Positions 54,015 to 62,877 are shown, counted from the stretch's first letter. The stretch: 64,000 nucleotides of DNA from Candidatus Leptovillus affinis (GCA_016705235.1 JADIYP010000007.1:1-64000); one strand, 5' to 3'. The notes: generated by a model not told the origin, from the sequence alone. A program made the numbers and translations.

Positions 54015-55622
54015 ATGAATTTTGAAACGTTTTCTTTTCCCAGCCGGCGCTCCAACATTATCGCCGCCAACGGGCTGGTAGCCACCAGCCAGCCCTTAGC
54101 CGCCCAGGCCGGACTCGATATCCTCAAAGCTGGGGGCAACGCCCTGGACGCAGCCATCGCAACCGTGGCCACCCTCTGCGTCGTAGAACCCTCATCCACC
54201 GGCATTGGCGGCGACGCATTCGCGCTCATCTGGTCGGCAAAAGAGCGTCAGCTCTATGGCCTCAACGCCAGCGGTCCCGCCCCGCAAGAACTGTCGGCCG
54301 ATTTAGTGCGCGGGCAAGGCTACGATCAGATGCCCCAGACCGGCGCGCTCACCGTCACCGTGCCCGGTAGTTTGCGCGGTTGGCAGGCTGCTCTGGCGCG
54401 ATTCGGCACGATGGGGTTGGACACGCTTTTGCAGCGCTCTATCCACTACGCAGAACAAGGTTTTCCGGTCAGCCAGCGCATCGCGCGGGCCTGGGAAGCT
54501 TCCACGGAAAAATTAAGCCTTCACCCTGATTCGCGGCGTGTCTGGCTGCCAAACGGCCGTGCCCCCCAACCCGCCGCCCGCTTCCAAAACCCCGAATTCG
54601 CCCGCACCTTGCGCGCCATCGCCCAACATGGTCCCGACACCTATTATCTGGGCGACATCGGCCGCCAGATAGCCGACTGCGTGCAGGCGGCGGGCGGCGT
54701 CCTGACGCAATCTGATTTGGCCGCCTATCAGCCGGAATGGGTAACTCCCATCCAAACCAGTTATGGCGATGGCTTCGCTTTCCACGAAATCCCCCCCAAC
54801 GGCCAGGGGTTAACGGCGCTGCTGGCGCTCAACATCGTCAAAGGATTCGATTTGCCGGCGCTGGGCTATGGCTCGGCCGACTATTACCACGTCTTGATGG
54901 AAGCCATCAAACTGGCCTTCGCCGACGCGCACGCCTACATTGCCGACCCGCGCCACACCGATGTGCCGCTCGAAGGCTTGTTGTCTGATGTCTACGCGCA
55001 AAAACGACGCAGCCTGATTAATCCAGATCGCGCGCGCCCACCGCTGGCGGGCAGCCCGCCGCGCCATGGCGACACCGTTTATCTGACAGTCGCCGACGGC
55101 GAGGGCAACATGGTAAGCTGGATTCAAAGCCTTTATATGGGCTTTGGCAGCGGCCTGACGGCGGGCACGACGGGCGTGCAGTTGCAAAATCGCGGGGCCA
55201 ACTTCAGCCTGGAACCTGGGCATCCGAATGAAGCCGCGCCGGGCAAACGGCCGTATCACACCATCATCCCCGGCTTCATCACCAAAAATGGGCAGGCGTG
55301 GAGCAGTTTTGGCGTGATGGGCGGCTTTATGCAGCCGCAGGGTCATTTGCAGGTAGGTTTAAATTTGGTGGAATTTGGCATGGACCCGCAAACAGCGCTG
55401 GATGCGCCCCGTTTTAACTGGCTGCATGGGCTAGAATTTGGCCTGGAAACGGCCGTTCCCGACCCCATCCGCGCCGATTTGCAGCGGCGCGGCCATCAAC
55501 TCTACCCCGGCGAAACGCCGTTTCATTATGGCGGCGGGCAGGTGATTGTGCGCGATTTGGACAGCGGCGTCCTTATTGGCGGCAGCGAACCGAGGAATGA
55601 CGGCACGGCCGTTGGCTGGTAG
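54015..55622 (+). CDS. gamma-glutamyltransferase
   Basis: 535 aa from the ATG at 54015, with AAGGA 9 nt upstream. The front ANGLVATSQPLAAQAGLDIL and GGNALDAAIAT are typical; the autoprocessing threonine is Thr354 in GDTVYLTV, and GSGLTAGTTG and GGSEPRNDGTA follow. It should self-cleave into two subunits and transfer or hydrolyse gamma-glutamyl groups. No signal peptide is visible, so it may be cytoplasmic, closer to GGT-like acylases than to the secreted glutathione-degrading enzymes. Confidence 0.93.
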   Translation: MNFETFSFPSRRSNIIAANGLVATSQPLAAQAGLDILKAGGNALDAAIATVATLCVVEPSSTGIGGDAFALIWSAKERQLYGLNASGPAPQELSADLVRGQGYDQMPQTGALTVTVPGSLRGWQAALARFGTMGLDTLLQRSIHYAEQGFPVSQRIARAWEASTEKLSLHPDSRRVWLPNGRAPQPAARFQNPEFARTLRAIAQHGPDTYYLGDIGRQIADCVQAAGGVLTQSDLAAYQPEWVTPIQTSYGDGFAFHEIPPNGQGLTALLALNIVKGFDLPALGYGSADYYHVLMEAIKLAFADAHAYIADPRHTDVPLEGLLSDVYAQKRRSLINPDRARPPLAGSPPRHGDTVYLTVADGEGNMVSWIQSLYMGFGSGLTAGTTGVQLQNRGANFSLEPGHPNEAAPGKRPYHTIIPGFITKNGQAWSSFGVMGGFMQPQGHLQVGLNLVEFGMDPQTALDAPRFNWLHGLEFGLETAVPDPIRADLQRRGHQLYPGETPFHYGGGQVIVRDLDSGVLIGGSEPRNDGTAVGW

Positions 55623-55776
55623 GGCAAAACTTGCAAATACGCGGTGGAACCTGGGAAAGTGACCAGAATAGTTTTGCTTTCATCCAATGTTTAAGCGGGC
55701 GTAACGCTTGTGTAAGAAATTTGGCTTACACTCACTCCAATCATAGGCATAAAATCCCGCAATCGAGGAGACAAAC

Positions 55777-56436
55777 ATGAAAAACCCATTTGGCAGACGC
55801 GAAGCTGAAGATTCCGTGCGCAGCATGAACCGGCTGCCGCCCGGCCAATCACTCACCCAAAAATTTCCGGTGCTCCACTACGGCCCCGTACCCAAAGTCA
55901 ATCTGGCTACCTGGAATTTTCGGGTATTCGGCGAGGTAGAAGAAGACAAATTGTGGTCTTGGGAAGCCTTTAACCAATTACCGCGCACCAAAGTGCTGAT
56001 GGACATTCACTGCGTCACCCGCTGGTCGAAATATGACACCACCTGGGAAGGCGTCTCCATCAAAACCTTAATTGACGAAGGAATCATCAAGGTCAAGCCC
56101 GAGGCAAAGTACGTGGTGCAGCACTGCGAATTCAATTACACCACCAACACGCCGCTGGATTTGGTGCTGCAAGACAATTTTCTCCTGGCGACACATTTTG
56201 ATGGCCAGCCGCTGACGCCCGACCATGGCTATCCGCTGCGCGGGGTGATTGGCAGCTTTGCCGACCGCAGCGAACCAAAATCGGCCTATTTTTGGAAGGG
56301 CGGTAAATGGCTGCGTGGGCTGGAATTTCGCGCCAGCGATAAGCCGGGCTTTTGGGAAAACGCCGGCTACCACAACGAGGCCGATCCCTGGACCGAGCAG
56401 CGGTTTAGCGGCAGCAATTGGCTTTCAGGTCGCTAA
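55777..56436 (+). CDS. molybdopterin-dependent sulfite-oxidase-like protein
   Basis: 219 aa, the size of the short YuiH/MsrP-type family. The cofactor cysteine is Cys79 in MDIHCVTRWSKYDTTWEGV, and the YPLRGVIGSF and KSAYFWKGGKWL segments complete the fold. No Tat signal is present (it begins MKNPFGRREAED), so it acts in the cytoplasm. The reaction is a two-electron oxidation or reduction on an unknown substrate; there is no cytochrome or membrane partner gene next to it. Confidence 0.88.
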   Translation: MKNPFGRREAEDSVRSMNRLPPGQSLTQKFPVLHYGPVPKVNLATWNFRVFGEVEEDKLWSWEAFNQLPRTKVLMDIHCVTRWSKYDTTWEGVSIKTLIDEGIIKVKPEAKYVVQHCEFNYTTNTPLDLVLQDNFLLATHFDGQPLTPDHGYPLRGVIGSFADRSEPKSAYFWKGGKWLRGLEFRASDKPGFWENAGYHNEADPWTEQRFSGSNWLSGR

Positions 56437-56463
56437 TCGTCTGACCACATTCTTTTGCCGGAT

Positions 56464-56519
56464 GTAGCCGGGGTATCCTTACCCCGCTCCGTCGGCCGCG
56501 ATAAGATATCGCGGCTGCA
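56464..56519. repeat. degenerate copy of the GTAGCCG palindrome
   Basis: GTAGCCGGGGTATCCTTACC (56464-56483) matches the left arm at 5591-5608 except for two positions, and the right side (ATATCGCGGCTGC) is its imperfect counterpart. A TGATGCG-family inverted pair follows at 56532-56585. Confidence 0.6.
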
Positions 56520-56531
56520 ACCCTGGCAATT

Positions 56532-56585
56532 TGTGATGCGTGTGGCGTTACCACTGGACAGCGCCGCACGCATCACGCATCACAA
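56532..56585. repeat. TGATGCG-family inverted pair
   Basis: TTGTGATGCGTG (56531-56542) pairs with CACGCATCACAA (about 56574-56585), separated by about 30 bp. It lies between convergent genes, and could act as a bidirectional hairpin. Confidence 0.7.
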
Positions 56586-56593
56586 AATCTTGC

Positions 56594-57490
56594 TCACTCG
56601 CGTTCGCCAATCGTCACCTGCATCGGCTGCACCTGCCCGCCGCGCACAATGCCAACCGGCACGGCCGTTCCCACACGATCGCCGCTTAACAAGGCCAACA
56701 AATCGTCATGGTCGCGCACTTTTTCGCCATCCAGGGTCACAATCGTATCACCCAGAGTCAGGCCGGCCGCCGACGCCGGGCTGTTGGGTTCGGCAGAGAC
56801 GATGAGCAGGCCGGTTTTCTGGCCCAATTGTTCGCGCAGTTCGGTGGGCAGCTTGACGCGCTGCGTGCTGACGCCCAGATAACCGCGTTTCATACGGCCG
56901 TCAGCCACCAGGGCATCGATCACCCGCGCCAGCGTGACTGTAGGAATGGCCAGACTCACGCCGCCCATCAGCGCCGAGGTATTCATGCCGGCCAAACGGC
57001 CGTGCGCATCCACCAGCGGTCCGCCGGAAAAGCCAGGGTACATCACCACGTCGGTTTGCAGGTAACGGTCGATCTGGCCGCCCATGCGCGTGCGCCAACC
57101 ATCGCCCAGAGCCGAGACAATGCCCAAGGTGGCCTGCACGGTTTTGCCCGGCCGGCCAAGCGCCAGCACCAGGTTGCCCACGCCCAATTCTTGTTTGTTG
57201 CTTTCGGTGAGCGGGGTCAGGTCGGCGGCGGCGGCGCGCAGCACGGCCGTATCGGTAGACGGATCGCGTCCGACCAGGGTGGCGGCCACGACACGGCCGT
57301 CGGGCAGCCCCACCTGGATATTCTCATCCTGCGCGACGACGTGGTGGGCGGTAACAATCAACCCATCGGCCGACCAGACAATGCCGGTGGCCGGAATGCG
57401 CCGCCGGCCTTCAACGCGCACCACGCTCGCCCCGGCGGCGGCGACGGTGTTGGCCAGGGTGTCGGATAATTCAGCTAATACGTTTGCCAT
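56594..57490 (-). CDS. HtrA-like serine protease with PDZ domain, cytoplasmic
   Basis: 298 aa from the ATG at 57490, supported by AGGAG 8 nt upstream; codons before it are not protein-like. Trypsin-like domain with His in VTAHHVV (about 49), Asp in STDTAVL (about 78) and Ser in GFSGGPL (about 154), then one PDZ domain (about 195-290). No signal peptide or membrane anchor precedes the protease domain, unlike DegP. A cytoplasmic quality-control role is possible; secretion by another route cannot be excluded. Confidence 0.92.
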   Translation of the reverse strand: MANVLAELSDTLANTVAAAGASVVRVEGRRRIPATGIVWSADGLIVTAHHVVAQDENIQVGLPDGRVVAATLVGRDPSTDTAVLRAAAADLTPLTESNKQELGVGNLVLALGRPGKTVQATLGIVSALGDGWRTRMGGQIDRYLQTDVVMYPGFSGGPLVDAHGRLAGMNTSALMGGVSLAIPTVTLARVIDALVADGRMKRGYLGVSTQRVKLPTELREQLGQKTGLLIVSAEPNSPASAAGLTLGDTIVTLDGEKVRDHDDLLALLSGDRVGTAVPVGIVRGGQVQPMQVTIGERE

Positions 57491-57522
57491 TTGTTTTTCT
57501 CCTGAGAATGTTAGGTTCTCGC

Positions 57523-57558
57523 AAGACCCCAAGGGTTTTTAAAAACCCTTGGGGTCTT
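57523..57558. repeat. perfect palindrome of the CCCCAAGGG family
   Basis: A 36-bp palindrome without loop, AAGACCCCAAGGGTTTTT joined to its complement. It lies between the htrA-like start and the end of the NarL-type gene, and could end the latter's transcript. Confidence 0.9.
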
Positions 57559-57659
57559 TCTAATTAGTACCAAGCATACCAGGGGGAACGGCCGTGTACA
57601 TCGCCTGTTTGATGGGGCAGAACCTGGAAGAATGGGTAGGAAACGAAAAAATGATCGAG

Positions 57660-58277
57660 CTAAAGCACGATGAGGCCCTGGCGAGTAGCCAGGACAACCG
57701 CCTCGGTGCGCGACTGCGCCCCGAGTTTGCCCATGAGGGCGTTGACGTGGAATTTGATGGTGTGTTCGCTGACGGCCAATCGTTGGGCGATGGCTTTGTT
57801 GGTCAGCCCTTTGGCCAGATGCTGCAAAACTTCCCGTTCGCGTGGGGTCAGGTCATCGGTGGGGAGGGTGATGGGGGAGACGGCCGTTATCAATCCGGCG
57901 CTCAGTTCTGGGTCCAACACAATCAGGCCATGCACGGCAGCCTGCACGGCCGTCCATAACCGGTCTAAATCCATTTCCCGCCGCAGCAGCGCCCGCACAC
58001 CCGCCGACCAGAGAACGGCCGTTTGCCCTTCATCGGCTACCAGCGCCACCACCGGCACAGGAATCGCTTCCCACGCTGGCAGCCCATCGGCCGCCGCCCA
58101 GCCCACATCCCAAACCACCACATCCGGCAAATTATCCAGATCGCTAAATTCGTCCGTCAAAACCGAGCTGGCTACCTGCCCAATCACAACGCAGTCCGGC
58201 TGGCCGCCCAGCAGCATAGCCAGACCCATGCGGGCCAGGGGATCATCACCTACCAGAAGAATGTGTATGGGTTCCAT
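57660..58277 (-). CDS. NarL/LuxR-type response regulator with atypical receiver
   Basis: 205 aa from the ATG at 58277 (MEPIHILLVGDDPLARMGLA). C-terminal LuxR helix-turn-helix LTPREREVLQHLAKGLTNKA is canonical. In the receiver the acidic pair (GDD) and a possible phosphoacceptor (VVWDVGWA) remain, but the switch Thr/Ser region reads ALVADEG and the conserved Lys is replaced (LLRREMD). The protein may signal without phosphorylation. It lies alone; the adjacent lipoprotein gene is on the same strand. Confidence 0.88.
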   Translation of the reverse strand: MEPIHILLVGDDPLARMGLAMLLGGQPDCVVIGQVASSVLTDEFSDLDNLPDVVVWDVGWAAADGLPAWEAIPVPVVALVADEGQTAVLWSAGVRALLRREMDLDRLWTAVQAAVHGLIVLDPELSAGLITAVSPITLPTDDLTPREREVLQHLAKGLTNKAIAQRLAVSEHTIKFHVNALMGKLGAQSRTEAVVLATRQGLIVL

Positions 58278-58352
58278 GACGGCGCAGCATACCACAGGAA
58301 TCTATGAGAAGCGTTAACAGGCAGTAGAAGGAGGAGGAGGAGAGACGGCCGT

Positions 58353-59834
58353 TTACTGCAACGTCATCGTCAGTTGATAAGTGTTCAGCGTCAGCAAATA
58401 CTCCTCCACTTCCAGAGCAAACCAGCCAGATTCCTCCAGGCGGAAATTGGAAATCGTCTTCGATTGGTACGTCAACAATTCATCGTTTGGATTGAGCAGA
58501 AGCAGCAGCAAATCGCTGCCGGAAGCAGATGTGGTTTGCACGTTGATCGTCTGTCCCGCCTCGGCTTTAAAGAACCAGACATGCGTAGTGACATCATTCA
58601 CCGTGCCGCTGCGCGCCACGCCAGATTGCAGCGTCCCCATCGGCCGGTAATCGCCGGTTTCATTCCACAAAGAAATGTAGTAACGGCCGCTCTGCCCACC
58701 TAGGGTATACACCTGGATGACATAATCGTCATCGGCCGTCACATCTAACCTGAGCGATTCCACCTGACCGGCGGGAACCTGATTCCGATCCACCAGCACC
58801 GCGCCGGTCGGCGAAAGCATCCGCAGCCCCAGATCGATTTCCGGTTCGGCCACAACACTGACGGTGATCGGCAGCCCTGCCTCCAGGAACACAGTCCAAT
58901 TGTGGGTTTCATTGGCGCCAAATTTATCGGAAAAGGCGTCATAGTAATTCATGCTGCCGCGATCCACAATGGTAGGCTTGGGCGCTGTAGTGGCTGTGCT
59001 GTTTGGTGGGACGGTGGCTGTAGGCGTGGAAGTTGTGCCGGGACGCGGCGTCAGCGAGGGGGTAAGAGTCACCGCCAGCGATGGCGTTGCGCTGATAGAA
59101 GTGCCGGTCGTGACAACGCTGGGCGTCACGGTTGTCTGGCTGATGGGCGTGGTGGTGACGAGCGTGCCTGTGAATTCGTTAGAACTCGTAACCGTTGGCA
59201 AAACCGGCACGGCAAAGTCGGTGGGAATGACGACGGTTGGGGCAGCGGAAACGGCCGTTGGCGCAACAATCGGCGGTCCAATTTCCTGAATCGGCGCTTC
59301 CAGCGGCGTTGGCTCTACGGCCGGTTCTTCTCCCAAAAAAGGCGTCAATGTTACCCGCGCAAGCTGGCTGGGATTGATCAGGTGCGTTACGTCCAGATAC
59401 CAGAAATCTTTCGGCACGGCCTGTTTGCCGCAGCCCACCGGCCCCTGCCAATGAACCACCTTGCCCAACACCGTCATTGTCAGGCCAACGGGAAACAGTT
59501 CAGACAACGGATCGTCAAACCCGCCGGCCTGAATGAGCGACTCGCCGTCTTGTAGTGTCCAGGTAGCCGGGGAAGGGTGCGGATTCGCGCCACATACCAA
59601 ACGCGGTTGACGGCCGTATACCCCCGTCACCTCCACCAACGTCCCCGCAAAAAATTCCGGGTCGGCCAACAAATCGGCCAGACTGACCGGGATGCCCTTC
59701 GCGCCAACCGGCGCAACCGGCAGCGTGCCCAAAGCCGGCGCCGTCGGAAATGGGGTCGGCGTCGGTTTTTCACCGCTCTGGCAGCCAATCAACCCGCTGA
59801 GTAAAAGTAGTAACAGGAAGGCGTATTTGTTCAT
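58353..59834 (-). CDS. surface lipoprotein with Thr-rich linker and PPC domain
   Basis: 493 aa from the ATG at 59834. A type II signal ends at SGLIGCQS (Cys about 18), followed by a Pro/Thr stretch, a domain of about 120 residues (GTLVEVTGVYGRQPRLVCG) and a long Thr/Val/Pro-rich low-complexity linker (about 175-290). The C-terminus resembles the pre-peptidase C-terminal beta-sandwich (HNWTVFLEAGLPITVSV and YYISLWNETGD). It is likely displayed outside the cell; ligand unknown. The PPC domain is shared with the 40451 protein. Confidence 0.8.
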   Translation of the reverse strand: MNKYAFLLLLLLSGLIGCQSGEKPTPTPFPTAPALGTLPVAPVGAKGIPVSLADLLADPEFFAGTLVEVTGVYGRQPRLVCGANPHPSPATWTLQDGESLIQAGGFDDPLSELFPVGLTMTVLGKVVHWQGPVGCGKQAVPKDFWYLDVTHLINPSQLARVTLTPFLGEEPAVEPTPLEAPIQEIGPPIVAPTAVSAAPTVVIPTDFAVPVLPTVTSSNEFTGTLVTTTPISQTTVTPSVVTTGTSISATPSLAVTLTPSLTPRPGTTSTPTATVPPNSTATTAPKPTIVDRGSMNYYDAFSDKFGANETHNWTVFLEAGLPITVSVVAEPEIDLGLRMLSPTGAVLVDRNQVPAGQVESLRLDVTADDDYVIQVYTLGGQSGRYYISLWNETGDYRPMGTLQSGVARSGTVNDVTTHVWFFKAEAGQTINVQTTSASGSDLLLLLLNPNDELLTYQSKTISNFRLEESGWFALEVEEYLLTLNTYQLTMTLQ

Positions 59835-59939
59835 AAGCTGATGGTTTCGCTCGCCCGGCAAACGAGTTATGATTGTCGACTTGGCCGGATACTTTCTGGC
59901 CTAATGATACCAGAAGGAGACACGATACAAGAAAAAACC

Positions 59940-60929
59940 ATGGATTACTACGACAACGTTTACGGTCTCGTCACAATTAGCGAGCCAGTTTTGCTGGATT
60001 TACTGGCTTCCGCGACCATGCGCCGCCTGCAAGGCGTGCTCCAACACGGCGTCAGCGCCCTTATCGGCATCACCGAACCGGTCACGCGCTTTGATCATTC
60101 TGTGGGAGCCATGCTGCTGGTGCGCCGCCTGAATGGTTCGCTGGCCGAGCAAATCGCCGCGCTGCTGCACGACGCCAGCCACACCGCCTTCAGTCACGTT
60201 ATCGATTACGTCTTCGACGGCCACGACAGCCAGAGCTACCACGACGAAAAGAAGGAAGAATTTCTGGCGCAAACCGATGTGCCGGGCATCCTGGCCCGTC
60301 ATGGCTACGATTGGCAAGACTTTTTACACGAGGAAGATTTTCCGCTGTTGGAGCAGCCGTCGCCACGGCTGTGCGCCGACCGGCTGGATTATTTTCTGCG
60401 CGATGCACGCGGGCTGGGGCTGGCCACGGCCGTGCAAATCCAAACTGCGCTCGATCATCTGGTGGTGGGTAACGGCCGTATCGCCGCCAACACCCTGGAA
60501 GCCGCCCAATGGCTCGGCTACACCTTCATCGCCGCCGACGACGCCAGTTGGGCCAACTTCCGCGAAGTAGGCCTGTACGAACTCACCGCCCAGGCTATCC
60601 GGCGCGGGCTGGCCATCGGCGCCATCAGCGAAACTGACATTTGGGGCATCGACCAGCCCATGTGGGCCAAACTCCACGCCCACCCAGACGCCGAATTACA
60701 AACCACGCTGCGCCTGGTCCACCCGGCCACCGGCTTTGCCTGGGACGAAAAAACCCCCACCTTCCAGGTCAGCACCAAACTACGGGCCATCGACCCGGAT
60801 GTGGTTTTAGACGATGGGACGCTGGCCCCACTTTCGACCCTCGACGCTGAATTTGCCCGCCATCGCGCCACTTACCTGCGCAGCAAACAGGGCAAATGGC
60901 CCATGCGCGTCATCCCCCCTACAGCCTGA
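59940..60929 (+). CDS. HD-domain phosphohydrolase
   Basis: 329 aa from the ATG at 59940, just before MDYYDNVYG; an ATG at 59904 would add 12 residues, and no ribosome binding site decides. It resembles HD-family dNTPase/phosphohydrolases: RRLQGVLQHG, the distal FDHSVGAM histidine, HDASHTAFSH (HD pair near residue 81) and a late CADRLDYFLRDA aspartate. Substrate may be a (d)NTP or nucleotide. It precedes the Lrp/aminotransferase/HPPD set but is not obviously part of it. Confidence 0.86.
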   Translation: MDYYDNVYGLVTISEPVLLDLLASATMRRLQGVLQHGVSALIGITEPVTRFDHSVGAMLLVRRLNGSLAEQIAALLHDASHTAFSHVIDYVFDGHDSQSYHDEKKEEFLAQTDVPGILARHGYDWQDFLHEEDFPLLEQPSPRLCADRLDYFLRDARGLGLATAVQIQTALDHLVVGNGRIAANTLEAAQWLGYTFIAADDASWANFREVGLYELTAQAIRRGLAIGAISETDIWGIDQPMWAKLHAHPDAELQTTLRLVHPATGFAWDEKTPTFQVSTKLRAIDPDVVLDDGTLAPLSTLDAEFARHRATYLRSKQGKWPMRVIPPTA

Positions 60930-60937
60930 GCGCCGAA

Positions 60938-60970
60938 GCCAAAGGGTTTTTGCCTACAAAACCCTTTGGC
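60938..60970. repeat. hairpin after the HD-domain gene
   Basis: GCCAAAGGGTTTT (60938-60950) pairs with AAAACCCTTTGGC (60958-60970). A variant of the CCCAAGGG family, possibly the transcript end of the HD gene. Confidence 0.75.
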
Positions 60971-61009
60971 CTTAAATCAATCCGTTTATTAACCCCATCA
61001 GCAAATTCA

Positions 61010-61038
61010 TTGCTTTTTATTTACCATTTCATTACAAT
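61010..61038 (+). promoter_or_regulatory. promoter of the Lrp-family gene
   Basis: TTGCTT (61010-61015), 17-bp spacer and TACAAT (61033-61038) lie 32 bp before the ATG at 61071, in an AT-rich stretch unlike its surroundings. Confidence 0.6.
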
Positions 61039-61070
61039 TCGTTCATTATCACAACTTAGAGAGTGAACAA

Positions 61071-61535
61071 ATGAATGGATCGTTGGATGAAATCGACCGC
61101 GTATTGCTGACCTATTTGCAGGAAGACGCCCGCATCAGCAACGCCGAACTGGCGCGGCGGGTAGAGCTTTCCCCGCCCGGCTTACAAAAGCGCATCCGCA
61201 AACTGGAAGAGGCCGGCGTGATTGACAAGTACGTCACGTTGGTGAACCACGAAGCCGTCGGTTATGACATGATGTGCATTGTGCAAGTAACCCTGGCGCG
61301 GCATGACCCAACGGCCGTGGCCGCGTTCCGCCAGGCTGTCAAAGAAATGCCCGAAGTGCTGGAAGGCTATCACCTCACCGGCGAATCCGATTACCTGCTG
61401 AAAGTCATCGTGCGCAACCGCAAACACCTGGAGCAGTTTATTCTGGAAACCCTGACCCCTGTGCCCGGCATGGACAAAATCCACACCAGCCTCGTCCTGA
61501 GCGAAATCAAAACGACAACGGCCGTGCCCCTATAA
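61071..61535 (+). CDS. Lrp/AsnC-family transcriptional regulator
   Basis: 154 aa. N-terminal winged helix (DEIDRVLLTYLQEDARISNA and ELARRVELSPPGLQKRIRKLEEAGVI) followed by a RAM effector domain with HLTGESDYLLKVIVRN. Such proteins bind amino acids and control their metabolism. The next genes encode an aminotransferase and 4-hydroxyphenylpyruvate dioxygenase, so an aromatic amino acid is a likely effector. The promoter at 61010 and the ATG fit well. Confidence 0.93.
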   Translation: MNGSLDEIDRVLLTYLQEDARISNAELARRVELSPPGLQKRIRKLEEAGVIDKYVTLVNHEAVGYDMMCIVQVTLARHDPTAVAAFRQAVKEMPEVLEGYHLTGESDYLLKVIVRNRKHLEQFILETLTPVPGMDKIHTSLVLSEIKTTTAVPL

Positions 61536-61541
61536 TTGAAA

Positions 61542-61605
61542 AAATACCCTAAGGGTTTGATATTGCGGGATTTTGCGTTTCGCGGTACTAAATCCTTAGG
61601 GTATT
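61542..61605. repeat. hairpin between the Lrp and aminotransferase genes
   Basis: AATACCCTAAGGGTTT (from 61542) pairs imperfectly with AAATCCTTAGGGTATTT (ending 61605). A diverged relative of the CCCAAGGG hairpins; it may reduce readthrough from the regulator. Confidence 0.75.
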
Positions 61606-61623
61606 TATGGATACAAAACAAAA

Positions 61624-62820
61624 ATGATTCTTCCCGCTCCCTCCCACGAAATAACCCTGGCCGACTGGACCCACACCATGAGCCGCTCCGTGCTGCGGCA
61701 GATGATCGCCATCACGGCCCGGCCCGGCATTTTGTCCTTCGCCGGCGGCCTGCCCGACCCCGCCCTCTTCCCCACGGCCGATTATGCCCAGGCGCTGCAA
61801 ACCGTCCTGGCCGCCGACCCCAAAGCCCTGCAATACGGCCCGCCCCTTGAAGCGCTGAAGGTCCACATCGTCGGCTTGATGGCCGAACGCGGCGTGCAGG
61901 TCACGCCGGAGCAGGTTTTCCTGACGACCGGCGCGCAGCAAGGGCTGGACATTCTCACCCGGCTGTTTCTGAACCCCGGCGGCGAGGTGCTGCTGGAAGA
62001 AATCGTCTATCCCGGCATCCAGCAAACCGTCGCCCCCTACCGCCCCCACATCCTGCCTGTGCCCACCGACCTGGAAACCGGCATCGACGTGGACACGATT
62101 GAGCAGTACCTGGCGGACGGCGCGCGCCCGGCCTTCCTCTACGTCATCCCCGACGCCCACAACCCACTCGGCGTCAGCATCAGCCCAGAAAAGCGGCAGC
62201 GGCTGGTGGAACTGGCCCGGGCTTACGGCCTGCCCATCATCGAAGACGATCCCTATGGCTTCCTGAATTATGATGCGCACAGCGAACGGCCGTTACGCGC
62301 CCTCGACGACAACTGGGTCTTTTACCTCGGCTCCTTCTCCAAAATTCTGGCCCCGGCCCTGCGCCTGGGCTGGATGATTGCCCCGGAAGCGCTCATTGCC
62401 AGGCTCACCGTGATTAAAGAAGCCAACGATTTAGAATCGTCGGCGCTGACACAGCGCGCCGTTGCCGCTTATCTGGACGCCGGGCTTTTGCCGGCTCACC
62501 TGGAGAGGCTGCGGGGCGAATACGGCCGTCGCCGGGACACCATGCTGCAAGCCCTCTACCACCACTTCCCAACGGAAGCCCGCTGGACCGTGCCGTCGGG
62601 TGGCATGTTTGTGTGGGTGGAACTGGCAGAGGGGGTGGATACAAAGATGGTGTTGGAAACGGCCGTTACCGAAGCCCAGGTCGCCTTCATCCCCGGCGCC
62701 GCCTTCACCATACCCGGCCACAGCGCGCCCAACTGCCTGCGTCTCAACTTCTCCAACTGCACCCCAGACCGCATCGAAGAAGGCATCGCCCGCCTGGCCG
62801 AGGTGATTAACCGAGGATGA
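61624..62820 (+). CDS. PLP-dependent aminotransferase (class I/II, LysN/ARO8-like)
   Basis: 398 aa. The front SRSVLRQMIAITARPGILSFAGGLPDP, LTTGAQQGLDIL, PDAHNPLG and the PLP lysine in GSFSKILAP (Lys240) place it with 2-aminoadipate/aromatic aminotransferases of the MocR-related group, without the DNA-binding domain. The next gene makes homogentisate from 4-hydroxyphenylpyruvate, so tyrosine is a good substrate guess; broad specificity is usual in this family. Confidence 0.9.
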   Translation: MILPAPSHEITLADWTHTMSRSVLRQMIAITARPGILSFAGGLPDPALFPTADYAQALQTVLAADPKALQYGPPLEALKVHIVGLMAERGVQVTPEQVFLTTGAQQGLDILTRLFLNPGGEVLLEEIVYPGIQQTVAPYRPHILPVPTDLETGIDVDTIEQYLADGARPAFLYVIPDAHNPLGVSISPEKRQRLVELARAYGLPIIEDDPYGFLNYDAHSERPLRALDDNWVFYLGSFSKILAPALRLGWMIAPEALIARLTVIKEANDLESSALTQRAVAAYLDAGLLPAHLERLRGEYGRRRDTMLQALYHHFPTEARWTVPSGGMFVWVELAEGVDTKMVLETAVTEAQVAFIPGAAFTIPGHSAPNCLRLNFSNCTPDRIEEGIARLAEVINRG

Positions 62821-62823
62821 AGC

Positions 62824-62877
62824 GTGATGCGTGATGCGTGAAAATCACGCATCACGCATCACGCATCACGCTTCACA
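62824..62877. repeat. TGATGCG heptamer repeat with inverted half
   Basis: Two TGATGCG units are followed by about four CACGCAT-type units in the opposite sense, able to form a hairpin. It lies just after the aminotransferase stop. Confidence 0.9.
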
